Assembly: GCF_001638985.1 (NCBI RefSeq)
Contig: NW_017265136.1
Span: forward strand, 484,665-548,664
Source of the DNA: Phycomyces blakesleeanus NRRL 1555(-)
Lineage: Eukaryota; Mucoromycota; Mucoromycetes; Mucorales; Phycomycetaceae
Direction of reading: 5' to 3'
DNA: 64,000 bases
A program made the translations under genes and the position numbers. The notes under the pieces are model-generated. The model was not told the DNA's origin, did no database searches, and worked only from the letters and a program-made list of their open reading frames with translations. Of the stretch, positions 15,001 to 24,110 are shown piece by piece. Within the stretch, counting starts at the first letter, position 1. Each line of letters starts with the position of its first letter.

Positions 15001-18000
15001 AAATATTAATTTTTTTTTAGTGTATATAGTTTACTGATGTTTCTGTTTTATAGTCAAGCGAACTGAGAAGGAGAAGTTCACTGTCCAGGCTGTCGAGACC
15101 TCAGTTGCCGACACTACCAAGGAAGCTACCGAAACTGTCCAGGGATGGTATAGCAACCTCACTACCAAGCTGTCCACTCTTGTTGGCAACGACTCTGAAG
15201 AAGCCAAGGCCGAGGCCCAAGTTATTATCGCTGAAGCTGAGACTGAATTGAAGGAGAAGATCGATGTCCTTAAGAAGACTTCCAAGACTGAGTCGAAGAC
15301 AGAGACCAACGAGCATTTGGATTCTTACTTCAGCAAGATCACCAACACTGTCAAAAACCAATTGACTGCTGTCAAGACTGCTGTTTCTGAGAATGCCTTC
15401 CAGGACAAGACCACTTTCGAAGAGTCTATCAAGAAGACTGAGACCAAGTTGCAAGAAGACATCACTACTGAGTCCGAAGTTGTCAAGACCGAGGCCAAGA
15501 CCAGTATTGGTCAGACCCTTAGCCGCGCTGTTCTCGGCTCTGCAGCTGCAGTTGCAGGCGCTGTTGGATTGTCCAAATTGACCAAAGAAAACAAGGTTAC
15601 GCNNNNNNNNNNNNNNNNNNNNNNNNNNNNNNNNNNNNNNNNNNNNNNNNNNNNNNNNNNNNNNNNNNNNNNNNNNNNNNNNNNNNNNNNNNNNNNNNNN
15701 NNGACCAAGCATGAGATTGATAACACCTTTAACACCGTTACTGATAAAGTCAAGACTGATGGTGTGTTTATTAAATTGAATTATTTTTAGAATTATACTG
15801 ATTGATATCCTCTTATAGTTAAGCACACTGAGACCGAGAAGGTTACTGTCAAGGCAAATGACCTTATAACCGTTGACACTGTCGAAGTTGATAGCACCAC
15901 AAAGAAGGCTACTGAAACCGTGGAAAGCTGGTACAGCAACCTTAAGACCAAACTTTCTTCACTTGTGGAAGTTAATACTCCAGAAGCCAAGGCTGAAGCA
16001 GCAGTTATAATTGAAGAGGCAGAAGTTGACTTGAAGAAGAAGTTGGATGATATTAAAGAGACTTCGAAGACCACTACCAAGACCGAATCTACCGAACACA
16101 TTGATTCTTACTTTGGCCAGCTTACAAACAGTGTTAAGAAACAGCTGACATCTGTCAAGACAGCCGTATCAGAGAATGCTTTCGAGGATAAGGTTACTTT
16201 TGAGAATTCTTGGAACAAGGGCGAGACCAAGTTGCAGGAAGAAATTGCTAGCCATACTGAAGTTGTTAAGACTGAAGCTAAGAAAAAGACTATTTCCGAG
16301 ACCCTGGGTAATGTTGTACTTGGCTCTGCCGCAGTGGCGGCAGGTCTTATTGGCGTAATCGGAATTACCAAGAAGCATGATTCCAACAAAATTGTGAAGA
16401 CACAAGAAGAAGCTGTTATTATTGAGACTACCGAGACTGTTATTGAAAACACAAGAACCGAGATCAACAGATGGTTCTCTACGTTGACTACACAAGTTAT
16501 CACCACATCTGAAGCCAAGAAAACCGAAGAAGTCAGCGTAGTTGTTAAATCCTATCAAAAGGAACTGACAGTTATTGTCGAGCGTGCCAGAGTTGAAGGT
16601 GTAAAGCACTGCACCACTAAGAAGGAACGCAAGGAATACCTAGAACAATTGGTTGTTATCGAGCGACTTGCTGCTACCCAGACTACTGAAGTTGAACAAG
16701 TTGCAATCCGCGCAATAGAGACTGACGCTGATGTTAAAAGTCAGATAGAGACATTAGTTTTATCTACAACCGAGAAAGTCAATGATCATTTTGACAAGCT
16801 CAAGTCTAGCATTACCTTTTCATCTGTTGTTCACGCCGAAGAAGTCGTAGAGAAGACCAAGAAAGCTGCATCCGCTGTCGAAGCCAAGCGTGTCGCTACT
16901 GCTGGCTGGTTCTCTAAGCTCACTGAGACCATCAACTCTCGTATCCAGGAGGGAGGTGACAATGTCAAGGAGGATATTGCCAAGATCACCGAGAAGGCTG
17001 AAGAGGAGATCAGCACCGTATTGAAGGAGGAAGACGAGGAGGACGACGAGACCATCAAGGGATCCGTTGGAACTGCTCTTGTTTCTATCAAGGATTCAAT
17101 TGCTGCCCAGTTGACCCAAGTCAAGAACGTAATTACCGAGACCACTGACACTTCTGCTCTCCAAGAGAAGTTCACCAAGGTTTCCGAGAAGACCAAGCAG
17201 GAGATTGATACCACCTTTACTACTGTCACCGACAAGGTTCAGAATGATGGTAAATATTAATTTTTTTTTAGTGTATATAGTTTACTGATGTTTCTGTTTT
17301 ATAGTCAAGCGAACCGAGAAGGAGAAGTTCACTGTCCAGGCTGTCGAGACCTCAGTTGCCGACACTACCAAGGAAGCTACCGAAACTGTCCAGGGATGGT
17401 ATAGCAACCTCACTACCAAGCTGTCCACTCTTGTTGGCAACGACTCTGAAGAAGCCAAGGCCGAGGCCCAAGTTATTATCGCTGAAGCTGAGACTGAATT
17501 GAAGGAGAAGATCGATGTCCTTAAGAAGACTTCCAAGACTGAGTCGAAGACAGAGACCAACGAGCATTTGGATTCTTACTTCAGCAAGATCACCGACACT
17601 GTCAAGAACCAATTGACTGCTGTCAAGACTGCTGTTTCTGAGAATGCCTTCCAGGACAAGACCACTTTCGAAGAGTCTATCAAGAAGACTGAGACCAAGT
17701 TGCAAGAAGACATCACTACTGAGTCCGAAGTTGTCAAGACCGAGGCCAAGACCAGTATTGGTCAGACCCTTAGCCGCGCTGTTCTCGGCTCTGCAGCTGC
17801 AGTTGCAGGCGCTGTTGGATTGTCCAAATTGACCAAGAACTCTAAAGATACCAAGGTTGTGAAGACCGATGATGTCCGCGTTACTTACGAGACAGCCGAT
17901 AGTGTTATTGAGAAGACTAGAACCGAGATCACCAAGCGTTTCTCTACCATGACCACTCAAGTCATTACTACTTCTCAGACCAAGAAGACTGAACAAGTTA

Positions 18001-21000
18001 CAGTTGTTGTCGAGAGTTACAGAAAAGAGCTTACAGTGATTATCGAGCAAGCTAGAACCGAAGGTGTTAAGCACTGCACGTCAACAAAGGATCGCGAAGA
18101 ATACCTTGCCCAGCTGACTATTATTGAGCAGACAGCCTCTACCCAAACCGTAGAAGTTGAGCATGTTGCCATTCAAGCTATTGAAAACGGCACTGATGTC
18201 AAGAGCCAGCTCGAAACACTGGCCAAGTCTACTACCAAGAAAATCAATGAACACTTTGATGATCTTAAGAACCGTGTCAAGTTCACTTCTGTTGTTCATG
18301 CCGAAGCCGTTGTACAGAAGACGAAGAAGGCTGCTTCAATTGTCGAAGCCAAGCGTGTCGCTGCAACAGGCTGGTTCTCCAGACTCACTGAGACCATTAA
18401 CTCCCGTATCCAAGAGGGTGGTGAAAATGTTAAGGAGGACATTGCCAAAATCACTGAGAAGGCTGAGGAGGAGATCAGCACCGTATTGAAGGAGGAAGAC
18501 GAGGAGGACGACGAGACCATCAAGGGATCCGTTGGAACTGCTCTTGTTTCCATCAAGGATTCAATTGCTGCCCAGTTGACCCAAGTCAAGAACGTAATTA
18601 CCGAGACCACTGATACTTCTGCTCTCCAAGAGAAGTTCACCGAGGTTTCCGAGAAGACCAAGCAGGAGATTGATACCACCTTTACTACTGTATCCGAGAA
18701 AGTCAAGAGCGATGGTATGTACTTAATTGTAACGTGTCGATTAAGCATAAATATTTATATTTTTTTATTTTTAGTCAAGCAAACAGAGAAGGAGAAGGTT
18801 ACAATTCAGGTTGAAGATGTCGAGGTTGTAGATACAACCGTTGTTGATACTACCGAGAAGGCCAACGAGACCGTTAAGAGCTGGTACAACAACCTCAAAA
18901 CCAAGCTTTCTAAACTTGTCGACCGTGACAGTGAAGAGGCCAAGGTTGAGGCTGATGTAATTATTGCTGAAGCCGAAGTCGAATTGAAGGAGAAGATCGA
19001 TGTACTGAAGAAGACTTCGAAGACCGAGTCCAACACCGAAACAACTGAACAGATTGACTCTTACTTTGGTAAGCTAACAAACAGTGCCAAGAGCCAGTTG
19101 ACTGCCGTCAAGACTGCCGTGTCCGATAACGTGTTCCAGGACAAGACTACCTTTGAGGAATCTATGACTAAGAACGAGACAAAGTTGCAAGATGAGATTA
19201 CTTCCCACACCGAAGTTGTCAAGAACGAGACAAAGAAGCACAGCCTTGGAAAGCAAGTTGGAAAGGTTGTTTTGAGCACTGCTGCAGTAGCCGCTGCTGC
19301 CGCCGTTGCTTACACTACTTACAAGGATCACGAAGATAAGAAATGTGCTGAAGCTATTAAGATCCAGCAGAAGGTTCAAGTAATCGAGAAGTCGACTGTC
19401 GAAGAAGTTCAGAAGACCGTTGATACTTGGTACACCACATTGACACAGAAGATCATTGTTCGCACAGAGCAAGGAGGAGAAAATGTGTCTCAAGATGTGA
19501 CAGTGATTGTCGATGAGGCTCAGGCTGATTTGGACAAGACATTGGAAAAGATCCAGCATGGATGTATCGACAAGGCTGAGAACAGACAGTCGTTCTACAA
19601 GACAATTCAATGGATCCGTACCACTACCGTCACCCAGACTACCCAGATCAAGACTTTGGTGACCAAGAGCACCTCTACCACTAGCTCCGTAACTCTGAAG
19701 AATCAGATCGAGAACTACACTTTGATTTCCAAGAAGCAGCTCGAGAAGGCCCTTGCTGTCCACGTTAGTACTGAGTCTACCCAGGTTACTAAGGGATCTG
19801 ATGAGAAGACCGTTGTCGTTGTTCAAGAGACCCAGGAACAAATTGTCGAGCGCACTCGTGTTGAAGTCCAGGTTGTTGTAGAAGAAACCAAGACTACCCT
19901 TACACGCTGGCTTGATACTCTGCATGAAGACATTCGTGTCGTCACCCGCCGTGGTGGTCCCAATGTCAGACAGGAAATAACTGTTCTGATCACCGAGGCT
20001 GAGAAAAAGAAGGCTGTCTTGATTCAGGAGGCCAAGTTGAAGTTTGTATCGATCGATCAAACTTCGGCCACTTCCCAGACTAGCACCGAAGTTACAACAT
20101 TGGTGACTACCGCCCACAAGCAGGCCCTTGATTGCATTGACAACGTCAACGCTACTGTGGAATTCCAGATTACTCTTGTGAATGAAGCAATTAGTCGTGT
20201 CGATGTTGAGGAGTACCAGGTCGTTGAAGAACGATTGACGACAATTATCACTCGTACCAAGGAACGCGTCTTCCACATTCTTGATAACGCTACCCACACT
20301 GCCATCAGTGCAGCCTTTGAAGGCAAGACCACCACTTGGGTCGAGACAACAGAACTTCCTAGATCATTCGATAATGTCCGCGCTTTCGCTTTCGATGTTG
20401 TTGATACCGTTGTTGATTACCGCAAGTCGCTCTCTATTACATGGCAAAAGATCGTTTTGTCCAAGAAAGAGTCCAAGCTGTCCCAATTTGATTTTAGCTC
20501 GTTTGTAGCTCGTTGGTACATCTTGTTCCATCAGCACAAGCTTGATCATGTCCACGCCACCGACGATGAAGCCATTCGTGCCGTTCTTGTCAACGAGTTC
20601 AAGACCGCAGACATTGAAGATTTGGTGTCCGAGTCCGAAATTGACCAGCTTATTGTCACCTGGCACAACCTGGTTTTGTTTGGCGAGTCTACTTCGGCCA
20701 TTCATCGCATCAAGAAGCAGCAGAATGTCCGCTACAAGACTGTTGCCATCTCAGATACCCTTTCCACCTCGTCCATGGTCGATCTTGCCATGAGCGGTTG
20801 CATGTGCTGGCACGCCCAGTTCTCTTCCGAAATGTTTGGCCAGTTCTCCAAGTCCAGCACTGATGGCTTGGTGTCTGGTACATCCCGATTCCTTGGACTC
20901 CAGAGCCCTCAGCAACTCGCTGTTGTATCTGCCAATCCTCGTGTACTCGATGCTGCCAAGAAGGCCGGTTCTTTGACTGTCTTTGTCCAACGTGATGAGT

Positions 21001-21185
21001 CCGTTACCACCACCGCTAAATATGATCTTGAAATTGACGGTTTGGATGTCCTGGCTGAAAGTGTTCAGACATTCTTGGAACATAAACAAGTTACAATTGC
21101 TAACGAGGAAAACAAGCCTGCTCGCGGTTGGTTCCAGAGAGTTATCTCTAAGACTGCTGATGCCTTTGATGGAATTGTTGGTTAA
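1..21185 (+). CDS. Giant repetitive coiled-coil protein with C-terminal HAD-like domain (5' partial)
   Basis: Open from base 1, so the start lies outside. Exons: 1-2496, 2564-4580, 4632-6149, 6216-7634, 7696-9111, 9170-10603, 10659-12056, 12112-13545, 13601-14998, 15054-15761 (contains the N gap), 15819-17249, 17305-18714, 18775-21185; about 6,829 residues visible. Intron 1 is phase 0 and all later ones phase 1. The protein is Thr/Glu/Lys/Val-rich and predicted largely helical. It is made of subrepeats centred on Trp followed by a Gly-Gly-x-Asn-Val motif (for example GWFSRLTETINSRIQEGGDN). Each unit of about 470 residues has three such subrepeats plus one Gly/Ala-rich hydrophobic stretch (for example VFGSAAAVAGAVGL). 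The last 270 residues look like a HAD fold. I do not recognise the whole protein; a structural or tethering role is only inferred. The reading frame across the gap is nominal. Confidence 0.85.
10604..17304 (+). repeat. Five identical 55-nt introns in the repeat array
   Basis: The introns at 10604-10658, 12057-12111, 13546-13600, 14999-15053 and 17250-17304 read the same base for base (GTAAATATTAATTT...TTTTATAG). The other introns of the array (6150-6215, 7635-7695, 9112-9169, 15762-15818, 18715-18774) differ from these and from each other. Introns normally drift fast, so identity points to very recent duplication or gene conversion of these units. Confidence 0.9.
15603..15702. other. Assembly gap (100 N) in exon 10 of the giant gene
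   Basis: Exactly 100 N, the usual placeholder for a gap of unknown size. The gap begins after the hydrophobic segment of subrepeat A and resumes near the end of subrepeat C (TKHEIDNTFNTVTDK). With the gap the exon is 708 nt, while its homologues are about 1,400 nt. About 700 nt beyond the placeholder are therefore probably missing, possibly one or more whole units. Confidence 0.95.
20346..21180 (+). other. HAD-like (haloacid dehalogenase type II) domain at the C-terminus of the giant protein
   Basis: Seen: FAFDVVDTVVDYR, with the candidate nucleophile Asp codon at 20394, resembles HAD motif I (DxxxT). VAISDTLSTSSMVDLA fits motif II (Ser/Thr). QFSKSSTDG supplies the motif III Lys. VVSANPRVLDAAKKAGSLTV fits the S-x-N motif IV region of L-2-haloacid dehalogenases, followed by FVQR. 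Known: these enzymes use the motif I Asp as nucleophile. Odd: the Tyr after the Lys and the Asp three residues after the Asn appear not to be conserved, so the domain could be inactive. A last W-type segment (ARGWFQRVISKTADAFDG) follows it. Confidence 0.7.
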
Positions 21186-21322
21186 ACAACCTTATTTTTC
21201 AATGAATCCCAAGTAGTTTAGGTTTATATGTTTATCTTAGCTTAGTTTATATCAAATATATTATGAATAACTGATTATATATATCTATGTATGAATACAT
21301 ATTTTGCTTTGCAATGAAACAC

Positions 21323-21328
21323 AATAAA
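21323..21328 (+). terminator. AATAAA polyadenylation-type signal after the giant gene
   Basis: AATAAA 138 nt downstream of the TAA stop, in an AT-rich tract before the convergent neighbour. Position and sequence fit a cleavage signal; no transcript data. Confidence 0.45.
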
Positions 21329-21417
21329 TTTTAAATGAAACACAAACACGTCTTTTCTTTTTCTTTGGTATTGTTGATTTAATATAGCAATAATGTTTAT
21401 TTATATTAAAAAGGTTT

Positions 21418-23010
21418 TTAACAAGACATCATCATCTCGTCCTTTGATTTGATTTGATTCAATCGATATACTTCAACAGTCTGATCCAATAATCCTAACA
21501 CAAGTTCGTCTTGACCATCCGCATTGACATCACCCATTGTCATAGCATGAGGCCAGTCTGCGGTTGTAATTTCACCAACCATCTAGATAGAAGACATTCA
21601 TAAGTTTTCATTCCTTTTTTCTTTCTCATTTATTTATTTATAAAGTTATATGCTATAATTTTTGTACCTTTCTACCATGATATATATAAACTCCATTTGA
21701 TTGGCCAGCGCAAATGATAATATCAGGTTCTTCTTCAAGAAGCCAAGAAGGACGGAACGTTAGGATGTTGGTGAGGCAAATTCCGACTGTAAACCACAAA
21801 TAAACCTAGCAGTTTTTTTATATTTATATTTATATTTACATTTGTATATGTACAGCATTTCATCCTTTGTATAGTATTCTTACCTCAAAATTCACTAGTA
21901 TGTAGACATTTCCATCCTCCCCTGCTAGTAATACTTGCTTTGAATTTATTTTGACATCTTGACCAGCATGAATTGCTTTAGGTTGCTGGTCATTTAATGA
22001 TTTTTCTGTGGAAGTTGTCAAAAAATGACCTGCACACATCTGTTTGATTTGATTTTATTTAATTTGATTTGTTGTTAAATTATGAAAATATGATGAGAGC
22101 TTACTGAATGAATAATTGACGGTACGCGCAAGGTCATTATTTTCTCTCCTTCTTGTACAAAGTGAACAAATGGCCACCCATCACATGCAAGCAGACAAGA
22201 CACATTCAATCCAGATAAATCCTTTAATGTGGTCGATAGTACACAGCGGATGTAAGGAGACCGTCTTCCTGCAATCCCCAAAGTGGCTACTTTTGCAGAT
22301 TCCTCTGCAACATTTAGCTTCCACAGAGCATCGTGCTGTTGAAAGCTAGTAAGAGTACCATGCATATCACCGGCAATTATCTCGTAACCTCCAGCTTTTT
22401 TTTAGGTGGGTTCATATAGCATACATATGTATTAACACTAGCGCACACACACATATAAATATAAATATAAATATAAATATAAAATAATAGTAATAAAATT
22501 AACAATGATTTTTAAAGAAAAAAAAATACATTTCACCCATACCTTGATCCTCATAAATCTCGATTTGCATTACTGCAGAACCTAGCTCTCGTTTGCTAAG
22601 AATCTGTTGGCGGGAAAACAGGGTTACCACACCATCAGAGTCTCCAACCACCAAGTCAAGTGCACCATAGCCTGTCAAATCATGCAATTTGAGAGCCTGG
22701 ATAGAGTTTCCTTTGGTATCCAAGAGACCCTCTACAGGCTTTCATTTTTTTAAAAGAAAAAATTATTTATTGAGACATTAATAAATTATAATGAAGCTAA
22801 TGTGTTTCTGTTTCTTTCTTTTTTTGGTACCTTTGTCTGATTCAAAATGAGTACACGTCCAGCAGTGGTTCCAACCAACACATCATTTTCTTCGCTCAAT
22901 TCTTCCAGGAAGGGTTTTCCAACAGCTAAGCAGTTTATAGGGTCATCAAGTTGGCTTGCCCAAAGCTTGTCGTAACCTAACCGCCATTGATTGGCATCAT
23001 TCAGATCCAT
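21418..23010 (-). CDS. FG-GAP/VCBS beta-propeller protein, ITFG2-like
   Basis: Six exons (minus order): 23010-22831, 22738-22543, 22394-22105, 22039-21884, 21805-21668, 21582-21418; 374 residues. Repeated blades with the FG-GAP look are visible: LHDLTGYGALDLVVGDSDG, LVGTTAGRVLILNQ, LLAGEDGNVYILV, IIICAGQSNGVYIYHG and, near the C-terminus, MGDVNADGQDELVLGLLD, with a Ca-loop-like DVNADGQDE. ITFG2 in animals is a beta-propeller subunit of the KICSTOR complex that places GATOR1 on lysosomes to restrain TORC1. Assignment to ITFG2 rather than another FG-GAP protein rests on blade pattern and size only. The start is the first in-frame ATG after an upstream stop (TGA). For exon 5 the TAG at 21806-21808 was chosen as acceptor because it alone keeps the frame. 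Confidence 0.6.
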
Positions 23011-23206
23011 GATGTGTGTCTTAAGGAAGAAGCCTTTGGAAGCACAAGTCACACTTCATTCTTTTTTTTTTTTTTTATTCTTTTCGGTTTTTTTCCTATT
23101 CCTTTCTTCTATTCCTTCTTTCTTTCTTTTTACTACCTCCTTCTATATACATAAATCTCTTTGCACTCGGCTTTTTTTGCTTTGTTTTATTCTTTTTACT
23201 TTGGGT
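23011..23206. promoter_or_regulatory. Bidirectional promoter region
   Basis: 196 bp between two divergent start codons (ITFG2-like on minus, IMPACT-like on plus). It is strongly T-rich on the plus strand (runs of T and TTTCTT) with no clear TATA box. Both genes must share it because there is no other upstream space. Confidence 0.5.
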
Positions 23207-23935
23207 ATGCTCTCATCTTGCTCAATTAGAAGAGTCGGAGGATGTTATTTTAGTAGACGCTGGTTAAGCTCTCAAAATGACATTCCAATCTACTCCACCA
23301 AAGAGCCTTTGGTAGATAGAAAGTCTGTTTTTGTGGCTCATGTAGCTCAAGTTCAGAATGTAGACCAAGTTCGAGTAGTACGTGCTAGATTACTTGAAAA
23401 CAAAAAAATTGCAAAGGCAACCCATAATATTATGGCATATCGCATCATAAGCGGTAATCAGATTCTGGAAAGGGGTGACGATGATGGAGAGACTGCTGCA
23501 GGTGGTAAGAGTCTATAGTTCTGATACCCATCCTTTATTGATTTATTTATATGTTTATGTGTGTGTGTGTGATTTTAAGGGCGTTTATTACATCTATTAC
23601 AAATGGCCAATGTTGAAAATGTGATGGTAATCGTGAGTCGGTGGTTTGGAGGTACATTTTTCTTTCTTTCTTTTTTATGAGTGTGTTTTGTATATAAAAG
23701 GATCTGTTTTTTTTATTTGAATATAAATATATTAAATACAATCTATATCTATATCTATATCTATTATGTGAAATGTGTATCTGTATATATCTACTATGTA
23801 TATCTATGCTTATATTAATATATATATATATATAATAAAGGCACGCAACTGGGTGCAGATAGATTTAGAGATATCAATAAATGCGCTCAAGTAGCACTCA
23901 AGGAATGTGGCCACATCAAAGGAAAACATCAATAA
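23207..23935 (+). CDS. IMPACT/YIH1-type UPF0029 domain protein, short form
   Basis: Three exons 23207-23504, 23580-23651, 23841-23935; 154 residues. The UPF0029 core is clear: KSVFVAHVAQV, then KATHNIMAYRI, GDDDGETAAGGRLLHLLQ, VSRWFGGTQLGADRFRDI and VALKEC. Known: in Yih1/IMPACT this fold is the C-terminal half, and the N-terminal RWD domain binds Gcn1 to oppose Gcn2 kinase. Here no RWD domain is present. Instead there is a basic, Arg/Ser-rich leader (MLSSCSIRRVGGCYFSRRWL) that looks like a mitochondrial presequence. So it may be a bacterial YigZ-like or organellar member rather than the Gcn2 regulator. Introns 1 and 2 are phase 1. Confidence 0.8.
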
Positions 23936-24070
23936 AAGGGAAAGAGTGAGAGAGAAAATAGCTTCACGGGCATAATATTTCCCGAGATGACGTTGAGAGT
24001 TCATTCAAAAGAGTCATAGCTGTCTCGTCTTTTTTTGTTTTTTTGTTTGTTTTCTTGTTTTCTTGTTTTC

Positions 24071-24102
24071 TTGCTTGTTTGTTTGTTTGTTTGTTTGTTT
24101 GT
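24071..24102 (+). repeat. (TTGT)n microsatellite
   Basis: About seven copies of a TTGT-type tetranucleotide just upstream of the thioesterase start codon, therefore in its promoter or 5' UTR. Confidence 0.9.
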
Positions 24103-24110
24103 ATTCATTT

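Larger units (their letters stand above)
6216..18714 (+). repeat. Tandem array of nine ~1.4 kb exon-intron units inside the giant gene
   Basis: Exons 4 to 12 are homologous, each 1,398-1,434 nt except exon 10, which holds the assembly gap. Each starts with V-(K/N)-R/H-T-E and ends near D-G before a phase-1 intron. Order within a unit: subrepeat A (GWYSNL/SWYSNL), a short hydrophobic segment, subrepeat B (KWFSTM type with KHC), subrepeat C (GWFSRL, GGDN, EEDEEDDE, DTSALQEKF). Subrepeat C is nearly invariant at nucleotide level in every complete unit and also in exon 3 (about 5752-6149); subrepeat B is much more diverged. Symmetric 1-1 phase means any number of units can be added or lost without breaking the frame. 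Confidence 0.92.

Noticed and set aside
5737..17235. Repeated antisense open frames of about 130 codons (each with a poly-Ser run) opposite every repeat unit
   Set aside because: They mirror the conserved subrepeat C on the coding strand; the poly-Ser comes from the EEDEEDDE codons read backwards. No splice or start context supports them.
22991..23206. Longer N-terminus for the IMPACT-like protein
   Set aside because: The upstream in-frame part is Phe/Leu-rich translation of promoter T-runs and overlaps the divergent gene's first exon.
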